From Propionispira arboris (lineage in GTDB: Bacteria > Bacillota > Negativicutes > Selenomonadales > Selenomonadaceae), in contig NZ_FNZK01000002.1 of assembly GCF_900109225.1 (NCBI RefSeq), forward strand, positions 248,001-312,000: 64,000 nucleotides of DNA. Direction: 5' to 3'. The translations under genes and the position numbers were made by a program. The notes under the pieces are model-generated. The model had not been told where the DNA came from. It ran no database searches and was given only the letters and a program-made list of their open reading frames with translations. This document shows, in pieces, positions 8,352-16,945 of this stretch; position 1 is the stretch's first letter, and each line of letters begins with the position of its first letter.

Positions 8352-9202
8352 AAAGTCGACCCCTTTTTAAAACCAACGCCTAAGAAGATTACGCCATACT
8401 CTGTTTGGGCTAAAGATTTGTGTATTTTAACGCTAGGACTTACAAGCTCAGCTGAATTGCCATGGAACATGCTTGGCGGTGATACACGCAGACCCAATGC
8501 TTTTTCTCTTTTATTGAGCATTGAACAGGCAATACCGCCGATAATATTCGCAAGTTCAGAAACCATAGCCAGTACTTCTTCAGGATTTTTGGCGGGGCGC
8601 CGTAAGATCGTTTCAGCAATTTTTTCAGCAACTTCAAATGATAAATCCAAAATCATGGTCCCGGTGTATTGACCGATAATACCAATGATTGTAGTGACAC
8701 CTTTCGATTGATAAGGGTCGTCAATTTCGGCATCTTCAATGAAACTTACGGATGTTTTGGCCATGCGGGTAATGTTTTGCGACAAAGCTTCCTTGAACGT
8801 ATCCAATCCACGAGATAGCAATTCTTGGAAAAGTGTATCTGGTGATAAGACTTTACGGATTACTTCAAATAAATTATCTGCTTCTACTGGTTTTTGAACG
8901 TAGCCGGAAATGCCAACACGTTTTGCCTCTAGTTCCGTTTCTTCGTCTTTCATCGAACTTGATAGGATGATCTTGGCTTTCGGATCATTCCTTAATAGGG
9001 CGCGGCTTACCTCAAAGCCATCTGCTTCGGGCATAGCTATATCCATCGTAACAATATCAGGTTTCGTTTTATTATACGTTTCGAGCGCCGTTTCTAGTGA
9101 ATCAGCTTCACCAACAACTTCATAACCTCCATCTGTTAAAGTTTCGGCAATAATTGTTCGTGAAAATGGAGAATCGTCAACAATCATAATTTTAATCGCC
9201 AT
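8342..9202 (-). CDS. Response regulator with receiver domain fused to a CheX-like domain
   Basis: Residues 1-120 form a CheY-like receiver: acidic pair Asp9/Asp10, phospho-acceptor Asp54 (VTMDIAMP), Ser82 region (ILSSS) and Lys104 (VQKP). Residues about 130-287 form a CheX/CheC-like domain with the helix VSELANIIGGIACS, again Glu-x-x-Asn. The protein thus couples a phosphorylatable receiver with a putative aspartyl-phosphatase fold. The ATG at 9202 is chosen because AAGGAG stands eight bases ahead; an in-frame GTG at 9211 overlaps that site. It is the first gene of a two-gene minus-strand operon with cheX. The partner histidine kinase is not in the window. Confidence 0.88.
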   Translation of the reverse strand: MAIKIMIVDDSPFSRTIIAETLTDGGYEVVGEADSLETALETYNKTKPDIVTMDIAMPEADGFEVSRALLRNDPKAKIILSSSMKDEETELEAKRVGISGYVQKPVEADNLFEVIRKVLSPDTLFQELLSRGLDTFKEALSQNITRMAKTSVSFIEDAEIDDPYQSKGVTTIIGIIGQYTGTMILDLSFEVAEKIAETILRRPAKNPEEVLAMVSELANIIGGIACSMLNKREKALGLRVSPPSMFHGNSAELVSPSVKIHKSLAQTEYGVIFLGVGFKKGSTLWM

Positions 9203-9343
9203 ACAATTCACTCCTTTTTATATTATATTTAGTATCTTTTTATAAGATTCGACAAAAAATATTAAAACCTTTCAAAATAAAATAGCTTTTTATGAGGATA
9301 TATGTAAGAGCAGCCTTAGTATATTGTAGTTGCTGTTTTTCAC

Positions 9344-11065
9344 TTAACGAATAACGACTCTGTTGCGACCCGCTGTTTTTGCTTCATATAATGCTTTGTC
9401 AGTGCGTTCAAATAACGCAGCTTCATTATCTTGAGCAGTAAGTGTTGAGATGCCGATACTTACTGTAACTTGAACGGTTTTTTTGTTTGTGGGTCTAAAT
9501 GTTTTGGCAGCAAAATCACGACGAATATTTTCCGCGATTTTGCTAGTTTCGACTGCGTCAAGATTGGGGAGTAAGATAACAAATTCTTCACCACCAAAAC
9601 GAAATGCGAGTTGAGTATCATTCAGGTTCTTTAATAAAACGTTGCTAAAGCCTACCAGTACCTGATCACCCTGCCAATGCCCGTAAGCATCATTATATTT
9701 TTTAAAAAAATCAATATCCATGATCATAAGTGAGAGTGAGATACCTTCGGTGAGTGCCTGACTGATTTCTTTTTGCATTTTACTATTCAGGCAGCGGCGA
9801 TTATATAGTCCGGTTAATGCATCCGTCAAACTTAAATCACGATAATAATGTAAATTGCGAGTCAGTGTCAACTGTGTAATCCGCAAATCACGGAAGCGTG
9901 CGGATAACGCAAGTGACAACAAAATAGATTCTAGTGCAGTTGCCAGCATGAGTACATTGGAGCTTGTTGTACGATCTGGGAGGAAGATCCAGCCCAAAAT
10001 TCCACAAGATAGAATCCCCCAGGCGAGAAGATAATAAATGGCCGGGCGAAATCCATTGCGAAATCGGTAGAATGCTAAACCTATGAAAACTAGTGGCTGG
10101 ATAAGTCCTAATCCATGAGACAGCCAATTTGCGGGAATTGAGCAGCCTGGTATTCCCAAAATACCAATGAGAATTGACAGGAGTAGAATTAAATTAAAGA
10201 TTCGTTTCAAAAATATCTCATCTGAATGTATTTGTAAAAATTTAGCGGAAAATAAAGCAGCGAACGAAAATGCGGCTGATAAGCAGAACCAAAATAGAGC
10301 ATTGTAAAGTCGATAATCGATATCCAGCCATAACCTTAAATGCCCATGTGAGTTGAATTGATAGATCAGCATGAAAGCGATATATAGGACATAAAATAAA
10401 TAGGTTCGATCTTTGAGTACAAAAACAATAAATAAATTATAGAATACCATGGAAAGCAAAATGCCATAAAATAGCCCGTAGGCGATGTTTTTCAGTAAAG
10501 CAGCATGGATAAAATCTTTTTCCTGCCAGATCATAACGGGCAGGTTCATAACAGAAACACTTTGCAGGCGTAAATAAATATACTTGCCTTGAATATATTG
10601 ATGCGGCAGAGAAAATGTCCAGTCAGCGTCCCAAATCTCGCGTGCTGTACCAGGTCGCTCTGCGCCAGCTTGTTTTAGAATGTAGTTTCTGCCTTTAGCG
10701 ATTGTCGAGTCTTTAACAGGAATATACACATCTAGTTTATTGATGCTGGGATTGGTAAAATTCAATAGGAGAGGATCGGATTCATCAAAATAATTTTCTG
10801 CCGGGGGAATAAAACGTACCCAAAAAACAGAAGGCGAGATGCCCAGTGAAATGTTTTCCTGCACATGCTGGTGAAAAGCTTCATCAAAATCAGGTGAGCT
10901 TACGGTAGAAAAATCGTATTGTCCATCGACATCTTCCAAAATTTCAAAATTTTTTATTGTAAAACTGCTGGCTTCAGGCGATTTTACTTCGGCTAAAGTT
11001 GTAGCTGTGTTCAAAATAAATAAAAGGGAAAGAATTGCGAATATCTTCTGTAGAGATCTCTGCAT
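9344..11065 (-). CDS. 7TM (7TMR-DISM) sensor diguanylate cyclase
   Basis: Membrane-bound enzyme that makes cyclic di-GMP from two GTP. Order of parts: signal peptide (residues 1-25), extracytoplasmic 7TMR-DISM sensor domain (about 40-180), seven-helix 7TM block (about 190-390), and a C-terminal GGDEF domain (about 410-573). The catalytic motif is RFGGEEF, an active variant. The product-inhibition RxxD site is missing: the position of its Asp, four residues before the Arg of RFGG, is Gln. TTG codons upstream of the ATG at 11065 are in frame but the GGTGG ribosome site favours the ATG. The sensor domain of this type often binds carbohydrates or other small ligands. Confidence 0.9.
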   Translation of the reverse strand: MQRSLQKIFAILSLLFILNTATTLAEVKSPEASSFTIKNFEILEDVDGQYDFSTVSSPDFDEAFHQHVQENISLGISPSVFWVRFIPPAENYFDESDPLLLNFTNPSINKLDVYIPVKDSTIAKGRNYILKQAGAERPGTAREIWDADWTFSLPHQYIQGKYIYLRLQSVSVMNLPVMIWQEKDFIHAALLKNIAYGLFYGILLSMVFYNLFIVFVLKDRTYLFYVLYIAFMLIYQFNSHGHLRLWLDIDYRLYNALFWFCLSAAFSFAALFSAKFLQIHSDEIFLKRIFNLILLLSILIGILGIPGCSIPANWLSHGLGLIQPLVFIGLAFYRFRNGFRPAIYYLLAWGILSCGILGWIFLPDRTTSSNVLMLATALESILLSLALSARFRDLRITQLTLTRNLHYYRDLSLTDALTGLYNRRCLNSKMQKEISQALTEGISLSLMIMDIDFFKKYNDAYGHWQGDQVLVGFSNVLLKNLNDTQLAFRFGGEEFVILLPNLDAVETSKIAENIRRDFAAKTFRPTNKKTVQVTVSIGISTLTAQDNEAALFERTDKALYEAKTAGRNRVVIR

Positions 11066-11203
11066 ATAATCCACCAACTGACATCGTATTTAATGCATTG
11101 TAGTATATTTAAACTTCACAGCTAAAGGTGTTTCTATAGCTAAAAAATCTCCAAGCACTTTGGTCTGAAATCGTATGAAGCAGAATAACTGGCATTTATG
11201 CAA

Positions 11204-11231
11204 ATTATAGCACAAAAGTACTAGATTACAA
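11204..11231 (-). promoter_or_regulatory. Sigma-70-type promoter for the diguanylate cyclase gene
   Basis: Minus strand TTGTAA, 16 bases, TATAAT. It leaves a leader of roughly 130 bases before the ATG at 11065. Confidence 0.6.
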
Positions 11232-11277
11232 AAGTTATTTTATGCAGGTTAAGCTAGTTATGAGGCTAATTTATTAC

Positions 11278-11320
11278 AAAAAAAGGATACTTAGATATAA
11301 AATCTAAAGTATCCTTTTTT
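11278..11320. terminator. Bidirectional intrinsic terminator
   Basis: Stem GGATACTT/AAGTATCC extended by AGAT/ATCT with one bulged A, flanked by A7 on the left and T7 on the right. No plus-strand gene ends just upstream. On the minus strand it would stop read-through that enters antisense across the K+ channel gene from the 12.4-13.2 kb genes. Confidence 0.75.
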
Positions 11321-11340
11321 TGTTCCATTTATGGTATATT

Positions 11341-11375
11341 TAGTATACTTGTATTTTTATTGGGCAAGTATACTA
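11341..11375 (+). repeat. 11-bp inverted repeat near the channel gene start
   Basis: TAGTATACTTG and its exact complement separated by 13 bases, lying 25 bases before the proposed channel start. It may be an operator or a 5' hairpin in the messenger. Confidence 0.6.
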
Positions 11376-11399
11376 GATTATCTTAGGATAATAGGGGAG

Positions 11400-12410
11400 A
11401 TGGCCATTATAGCTGTATTGCAGCATATGAAATTAGCAATTATACTTTTAGCCTGTGTCATTGCAGGCGGTGTTTCTGGATATATGGCATTGGAGGATTT
11501 ATCAATTTATGATGCCATATACCTTGTGGTGACAACGATTTCTACGGTCGGATATGGAGATATTACACCGAAAACTATAGCTGGTCGTATTTTCACAGTT
11601 TTCTTGATTATTTTTGGTGTTGGTATTGTATTTTATACTTGGACTTTAGCCGTGAGCCTGGTTGTTGAAGGACGTATGAAAGATATTTTTGGGAGGCGTG
11701 AAATGAAAAAGCGAATTGGAAAATTAAGTCAGCACGTTATTATTTGCGGTGCGGGAAAAGTTGGGTCGAATGCGATTCTTCGCTTGCAGCAAGAAAATGA
11801 AAAATTTGTCGTCATTGACAATAATCCAGTAATTTGTGAACGATTGGAACAAGAAAGAGTTCCGGTTATCCAAGGTGACGCTACGATGGATGACGTTCTC
11901 TTAGAAGCAGGTCTGTTACAGGCAAAAGGTGTTATTGCGGCATTGTCGGGAGATGCAAATAATGTGTATATTACTTTGACTGCCAGAAACATACGCCCGG
12001 ATATTTTTATTGTAGCTAGAGCGGACCGCCCTGAGGCAGAAGACAAAATGCGTCGCGCTGGAGCAACATCGGTTGTTTCGCCAGCGGTGATGGGGGGGCG
12101 CCATATGGTCAATGCCTTGACAAAACCTTTAATTATGGATTTGCTTGAAAATGTCTTTTATAATCAGGAAATCCATCTGGATATGGCTCAGATCACCATT
12201 CACAACGGTTCAAGTCTGGTTGGTAAAGATTTGACAAATAGCGGGATTAAGACCGTATATGGTGCTATTGTTATTGCGATCCAACGTGGCACCGAAATGG
12301 TGGTAACACCAACGGCAGAAGAAAAAATTCGCTGTGATGATGTTTTAATTTTAATGGGAGAACGTGAAGCTCTGAATAAACTCAATCAATTGGCTGGTAA
12401 TGAAGCATAA
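11400..12410 (+). CDS. Two-TM potassium channel with RCK (TrkA-N/TrkA-C) domains
   Basis: MthK-like K+ channel in the cell membrane. After a first membrane helix (LAIILLACVIAGG) comes the pore helix and selectivity filter TVGYGD, then a second helix, then a cytoplasmic RCK_N Rossmann domain (GAGKVGSNA; acidic tip VIDNN) and an RCK_C domain in the last 75 residues. The start is uncertain: ATG 11400 has GGGGAG directly against it, ATG 11427 begins just before the first helix, and an in-frame ATG at 11331 lacks a ribosome site. The RCK domains suggest gating by Ca2+ or nucleotides. The stop lies only two bases from the stop of the convergent next gene. Confidence 0.87.
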   Translation: MAIIAVLQHMKLAIILLACVIAGGVSGYMALEDLSIYDAIYLVVTTISTVGYGDITPKTIAGRIFTVFLIIFGVGIVFYTWTLAVSLVVEGRMKDIFGRREMKKRIGKLSQHVIICGAGKVGSNAILRLQQENEKFVVIDNNPVICERLEQERVPVIQGDATMDDVLLEAGLLQAKGVIAALSGDANNVYITLTARNIRPDIFIVARADRPEAEDKMRRAGATSVVSPAVMGGRHMVNALTKPLIMDLLENVFYNQEIHLDMAQITIHNGSSLVGKDLTNSGIKTVYGAIVIAIQRGTEMVVTPTAEEKIRCDDVLILMGEREALNKLNQLAGNEA

Positions 12411-12412
12411 AA

Positions 12413-12865
12413 TTAATTTTCATAAAGCCATTCGAAGATAGCCGCATAGGTTTTGCTTTGAATTGAATTCGCGCTGACCACACTTTTGTTTTCATCGTTT
12501 ATTGTCGCGATCAGATTATTGTCACCATCGAAAAAACGATAATTTTTTGACAACAGGGTTTTATCTTTTTGATTATAGACCGTATAGATAACGCTGTACT
12601 TGATTTTATTCCAGTTGGCTGTATCATAGCTGGCTTTATACTTGGTCATTATTTCTTGAAGCATCGTTTGTGATAAATCTGTTTTTAAATCTACACTAAG
12701 GATATCAGGAGAACCAATGGTTTTAACGGTGTTTGTATCGAAATAAACTGTGGCATCATTGTCCTTATAAGCTGTTTGCCAATTTGATTGTGTGTCTGCC
12801 GCCGAAGCGGTCGTGAAAAACAACATAAAGAGACAAGTAATTAATAATAGATTTCTTTTTATCAT
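12413..12865 (-). CDS. Secreted protein, possible surface-adhesin E-like fold
   Basis: A 150-residue exported protein with a clear signal peptide (core LLLITCLFMLFFTTASA, cleavage at ASA-AD). The mature part begins with NWQTAYKDNDATVYFDTNTV, a beta-rich pattern that resembles small periplasmic proteins often annotated as surface-adhesin protein E, in which a Trp-rich strand is followed by a repeat-like beta sheet. This assignment is by pattern only. AAGGAGA lies before the ATG. It is 14 bases downstream of the next minus-strand gene, probably in the same transcript. It may be delivered to the periplasm or surface. Confidence 0.72.
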   Translation of the reverse strand: MIKRNLLLITCLFMLFFTTASAADTQSNWQTAYKDNDATVYFDTNTVKTIGSPDILSVDLKTDLSQTMLQEIMTKYKASYDTANWNKIKYSVIYTVYNQKDKTLLSKNYRFFDGDNNLIATINDENKSVVSANSIQSKTYAAIFEWLYEN

Positions 12866-12879
12866 AGTAATAATCTCCT

Positions 12880-13191
12880 TTATTTTTCGCTTCCAATGTT
12901 ATGGGGACTATACAAATTTATCATACGGATATCATTCGTATTTTGTTGTACCTGCATGGAAAGGGTCGATAGTTTCTGCTCAATCGAATCCGTTTTTGAT
13001 TTAGAGTTTGTGTAGGTTTGCAGGGCTGCTGTTTGTGTTTGCAGATCAACAATACTGGACTCAGTATCTGATAACCGCTTTTCAACGGCAGACATATCAT
13101 GCTCGGCAGAAAGTTCTGTCTGAATTTGTTGTATTGTGGTATTTTGCTGCCAGATCACAATACTTAAGGCAATAATAATGATAAGAAACAA
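12880..13191 (-). CDS. Membrane-anchored coiled-coil protein, unknown function
   Basis: About 103 residues: one N-terminal membrane helix (FLIIIIALSIVIW) and a long polar region with heptad-like spacing (TTIQQIQTELSA ... VEKRLSDTESSIVDLQTQ ... IEQKLSTLSMQVQQN) that should form a coiled coil. The start is uncertain: a TTG at 13191 is the nearest standard start, but the frame is open for about 14 codons more, beginning at a stop, with AAGG about eight bases before an ATT codon. It shares a likely operon with the exported protein downstream. Confidence 0.6.
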   Translation of the reverse strand: MFLIIIIALSIVIWQQNTTIQQIQTELSAEHDMSAVEKRLSDTESSIVDLQTQTAALQTYTNSKSKTDSIEQKLSTLSMQVQQNTNDIRMINLYSPHNIGSEK

Positions 13192-13362
13192 ACAGTTTTT
13201 TATTATGTTGAAAATTTTAATACTAACACGACCTTATCTGTTGATAATAGATGCGGGGGCTTATTTTTGCTATATGGGAAACTACTGAAAATATTATAGC
13301 ATATCATCTGCTGGATTACATGCATCGTTGTATAACGGAATGTAGTTTATGCAAGCTGGTTT

Positions 13363-14262
13363 TTATAGTGTTATTTGTGTTTTAAAAGCAATAACTGCTG
13401 TTCCGCCTATTTGCACTTGCGTTGGTTCATCATTTTGGATTTTTACTTTTACATGTACTGTGCCTTCACGCAAAATGGTTTCTCCTTGTATTCCGGTAAA
13501 TACAAACATAGAATTATCATGTTTTACAATTTTGTGTTTAACCAGGTAGGCCCCGAGGGGACCGTTGGCATTGCCGGTTACCGGATCTTCTTCGATACCA
13601 ATTGCCGGGGCAAACATTCTGCCATGGGTTACTATTTCAGGGGTGTCATCATCCAGCGTAAAAACAAAATATCCATTACAGGCAATCTGTGTACTAAAAT
13701 TACGCAGCATACCCATGTCAGGAGATAGTGTATTGAGCTTGGCACGTGACTTGATGCCAATCATTACTTTAGAGTGCCCGGTGGAAACAATTTGTGCTGG
13801 GCAGCGTGGGTCCATATCAGCTTTTGTTAAGCCTAATGCGGTCAATAGCTGTTTTTCTTCTGTGGCTGAAAACAGTTCAGAAAACTCAATCTTTCCCTGT
13901 GTCATCCAGATGATATAATCCTTTGCTTTTATAATATTTACAGGCAAAAGACCAATGCCAATTTTTTGTGTGAGCTGGCAGGAGCAAAGCTGCTTTTCAA
14001 CGGCACGAGCATAGTGAGCGGCAATTGTAGCATGACCACAAGACGGAACTTCAGTTGTTGGCGTGAAATATCTAAGCTTGACGTCATGTGAGGAATCTTC
14101 GGGTGCGAAAATAAAGGCTGTTTCCGAGTTGTTTAGTTCGCGAGCAATCTTTTGCATTGTTTGTTCAGATAATCCATCAGCATTTGTGATAACGCCGGCA
14201 GGGTTTCCTTTGAACTTTTCCGTAGTAAATGCATCAACTTGATAGATGGTATAGGTTTTCAT
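13363..14262 (-). CDS. PhzF-family isomerase/epimerase-like protein
   Basis: Cytoplasmic two-domain PhzF fold (diaminopimelate-epimerase superfamily). Signatures: QVDAFTTEKFKGNPAGV at the N-terminus, catalytic Glu47 in NNSETAF, PSCGHATIA, and EDPVTGNANGPLGAYL in the C-terminal half. The start is the ATG at 14262, preceded by AAGGAGA; an extension to 14322 has no ribosome site. Length 299 aa is normal. Physiological substrates of most members are unknown; there are no phenazine genes here. It faces the sigma-54 activator gene across a 290-bp AT-rich divergent region. Confidence 0.88.
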   Translation of the reverse strand: MKTYTIYQVDAFTTEKFKGNPAGVITNADGLSEQTMQKIARELNNSETAFIFAPEDSSHDVKLRYFTPTTEVPSCGHATIAAHYARAVEKQLCSCQLTQKIGIGLLPVNIIKAKDYIIWMTQGKIEFSELFSATEEKQLLTALGLTKADMDPRCPAQIVSTGHSKVMIGIKSRAKLNTLSPDMGMLRNFSTQIACNGYFVFTLDDDTPEIVTHGRMFAPAIGIEEDPVTGNANGPLGAYLVKHKIVKHDNSMFVFTGIQGETILREGTVHVKVKIQNDEPTQVQIGGTAVIAFKTQITL

Positions 14263-14552
14263 TGAACAGGTCTCCTTATAAAACAAATAATTATGGATTT
14301 CTCTTCTGTTATAATAGTGCAAAACTTAGGATAAGTAAAAGAAAATTTATAGATATGATAAAAATGCAGCTTGCTTTATTTGTGATAAATTTTATTTATG
14401 ATATAAAATGCTTTTGATTATGCATTATATTTGTTAGAATGTACATATTAAGAAATATAATAGATTGTAAAAAAATAATAGAGCTGCATTTTGAATTTGA
14501 TATAAAATTTGTGACGGAATGCGTGATTTTTAAGTAAGGGAGAGAAATTGGT

Positions 14553-16604
14553 ATGTTAGTACGAGACTTTATGACGCCGAATCCTCATGTTTTGGACAAA
14601 AAAGCAAAATTAAAAGATGTTGTAAATTTATTTTATAAGTACAAATTGGAAGCTGTTCCTATTTTAGATGAAGCTGGAAAATTGTGCGGTCTTGTAACGA
14701 GAACCGATATTATTGATACGATGGTAGACCAACTGTCAACGTCGATTAGTATTGAGTGTATTATGACCAAAAGTGTAGTTACCGTTCATCCTGACAATAC
14801 ACTGGAGGAAGCTTGGCAGATACCGATCACACATTTACCAGTTGTTGATTATGATGATAAAATTATAGGTTTATTAAACAGACAGGATTTTGTTGAAATC
14901 TTTTATAAAGAGCTGAGTAAATATAAGAATTCGGTACAGCAGTTAAGTGAATTATCATATAGCGGCGTTATTGGCATTAACCTCTATGGAATAATCAATC
15001 AGATTAATTCGGTCGCCGCGTGTTTGCTTGGTGTAACGCAAGAGTGTGCTTTGGGAAAATTTATCCATGATATTATTCCGAATACACGACTTATGGAAGT
15101 TGTACATACGGGCAAAAAAGAATTAGGTGCCACTATCGAAATTAATGGACAAAAATTGACGGTGAATCGAGCTCCTATTTGTGAAGGTTATAAAATTGTT
15201 GGTGCAGTCGTAATTATTCAGGATGTCTTTCCCAAGAATACGCTTGAAAAAGAAAATTTACTTAAATTAGAGGCAAAAGCAGAGGTATTGGAGCAAGTCT
15301 TTAGTAGTTTAAAACAAGGATTAATTATTGTTGATACGGATAACATCATTCGTTTTGTTAACGATGCTTATGAAGAAATAATGGGGATTCCCCGTGAAAA
15401 ACTGTTGAATCATAATGCGCAGGAGGCAGTTGAAAATTCAAGGATGCATATTGTATTGAAAACGGGAATTCCTGAGCTGGATGCGATGCAATCCGTGCAA
15501 GGTCGTCAAATTATTGCGGATCGTGTACCATTTTTTAAAAATGGAAAAGTGGTTGGTGCGATTGGCGAGGCGATTTTTAAGGACATTAGTGAGGTTGAAC
15601 AATTATTAAAAAGAAATAAAAGACTGATGGAAGAAAATCCAGCGAATAAAAGGATAAAGAGTAATGATTTACAGCCAAAATTGATGACTTTTGAGAATAT
15701 TATTGGGCAATCAAGGAATATGATCCAGGTAAAAAGTCTGGCAGCTAAAATAGCTGCAACGGATACAACGGTGTTAATTCAAGGGGAGAGTGGAACGGGT
15801 AAGGATCTTTTTGCTCAGGCCATTCATAATGCCAGTAATAGAAATAATAATAAATTAGTAGCAATTAACTGTGCGGCAATTCCGGCAGATTTACTTGAAT
15901 CAGAATTGTTTGGCTATGATGAAGGGGCTTTTACCGGGGCAAAGAAAGGTGGGAAAAAAGGTAAGTTTGAAATTGCTGAAGGTGGAACTTTATTTTTGGA
16001 TGAGATTGGTGATATGCCAATGGTTATGCAGGCGAAATTGCTTAGAGTTATACAGAATAAAACATTCGAGCATGTAGGCGGGGAAAATGTCCATGTTTGT
16101 AATGTACGATTTATTGCTGCAACAAATAAAAATTTACAAGATTTAGTAAAAAAAAGGTTATTTCGTGAAGATCTGTATTATCGTTTAAATGTCGTTTATT
16201 TAAAAGTTCCGCCACTTCGGGAACGGAAAGAAGATATTCGTGAAATCATTGAAATGATGATGCCGGTTATCTGTAATAATTTAAATATAACAATTAAGCA
16301 ATTTTCAGAAGAAGCAATCGATAAAATGCTTTTATATAAATGGCCGGGAAACATACGCGAATTGATTAATGTATTGGAACAGATTGCTGCGACCGTTAGC
16401 AGCATGATCATTCAAGTCAAAGATATTCCAGCCTTTGTTTTGGAAAAAGAAAAGAGTGAGTATTTCGAAAATGAAAATATTGATGAGGCCTCACAGTTGC
16501 GGTCTGTTTTGGATAAAACACATGGAAACAAAGCATTAGCCGCTAAAATGCTGGGGATTCATCGGTCAACATTATATGAAAAATTAAAGAAGTATGAAAT
16601 ATGA
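14553..16604 (+). CDS. Sigma-54-dependent activator with CBS pair and PAS domains
   Basis: Enhancer-binding activator of sigma-54 RNA polymerase. Order: two CBS domains (residues about 1-125; FMTPNPHVL and CIMTKSVVTVHP), a PAS domain (about 130-235), a second PAS domain (about 245-345), the AAA+ domain with Walker A GESGTGKD near residue 411 and the sigma-54 contact GAFTGA near 455, and a C-terminal Fis-type helix-turn-helix ending at residue 683. CBS pairs commonly bind adenine nucleotides, so energy state or S-adenosyl compounds may be sensed (inference). The next operon starts with a -24/-12 promoter, so this is very probably its activator. GGGAGAG precedes the start. Confidence 0.92.
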   Translation: MLVRDFMTPNPHVLDKKAKLKDVVNLFYKYKLEAVPILDEAGKLCGLVTRTDIIDTMVDQLSTSISIECIMTKSVVTVHPDNTLEEAWQIPITHLPVVDYDDKIIGLLNRQDFVEIFYKELSKYKNSVQQLSELSYSGVIGINLYGIINQINSVAACLLGVTQECALGKFIHDIIPNTRLMEVVHTGKKELGATIEINGQKLTVNRAPICEGYKIVGAVVIIQDVFPKNTLEKENLLKLEAKAEVLEQVFSSLKQGLIIVDTDNIIRFVNDAYEEIMGIPREKLLNHNAQEAVENSRMHIVLKTGIPELDAMQSVQGRQIIADRVPFFKNGKVVGAIGEAIFKDISEVEQLLKRNKRLMEENPANKRIKSNDLQPKLMTFENIIGQSRNMIQVKSLAAKIAATDTTVLIQGESGTGKDLFAQAIHNASNRNNNKLVAINCAAIPADLLESELFGYDEGAFTGAKKGGKKGKFEIAEGGTLFLDEIGDMPMVMQAKLLRVIQNKTFEHVGGENVHVCNVRFIAATNKNLQDLVKKRLFREDLYYRLNVVYLKVPPLRERKEDIREIIEMMMPVICNNLNITIKQFSEEAIDKMLLYKWPGNIRELINVLEQIAATVSSMIIQVKDIPAFVLEKEKSEYFENENIDEASQLRSVLDKTHGNKALAAKMLGIHRSTLYEKLKKYEI

Positions 16605-16665
16605 TATATATATAATATTTAATGCAACTTATTTAGAAAGCGTATTTATTTTTAAAAGTGTTGGG

Positions 16666-16714
16666 AAAGTGTCGGAACAGACAATCACTGTCTGTTGATC
16701 CGACACTTTTTTTT
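16666..16714 (+). terminator. Intrinsic terminator after the sigma-54 activator gene
   Basis: Long stem (AAAGTGTCGG with complement, then AACAGACA with complement, a 3-base bulge between) followed by a run of T. It ends the activator transcript before the target operon promoter. Confidence 0.85.
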
Positions 16715-16787
16715 ATTTGAAGTGTCGGCATTACGTGCGCCTCAAAAAAATAACCATAACTTTTTTTTATAATAAAATAACCTTTAG

Positions 16788-16805
16788 ACATCAATGGTTT
16801 GATGT
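16788..16805 (+). promoter_or_regulatory. Candidate upstream activator site
   Basis: Inverted repeat ACATCAATGGTTTGATGT (7-bp arms, 4-base spacer), centred about 70 bases before the expected start of the sigma-54 promoter. A TGTCGG heptamer motif also recurs at 16669, 16700 (inverted), 16722 and 16910. Which, if either, binds the activator is unknown. Confidence 0.45.
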
Positions 16806-16840
16806 TTTTTGATAATTTAATTTGATAAAAAGATAAGGTT

Positions 16841-16856
16841 TGGCATGTGAGTTGCA
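16841..16856 (+). promoter_or_regulatory. Sigma-54 (-24/-12) promoter of the fatty-acid operon
   Basis: TGGCATGTGAGTTGCA matches the consensus TGGCAC-R-N4-TTGCW at every fixed position except one C to T. It lies about 90 bases before the acyl-CoA dehydrogenase start and directly follows the gene for a sigma-54 activator. Confidence 0.85.
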
Positions 16857-16945
16857 TTAACAAAAGATGACACGGAAACGCAATTCAATGTTCAAGGTTA
16901 TATAAAAACGTGTCGGTTATAAAAAATTATTGAGGAGGATTTATT

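Noticed and set aside
11066-11197. c-di-GMP riboswitch in the diguanylate cyclase leader
   Set aside because: The conserved core of the known classes is not visible in the leader.
14229-14417. 62-codon plus-strand frame in the phzF/activator divergent region
   Set aside because: Overlaps the phzF start, has no ribosome site and is AT-rich filler.
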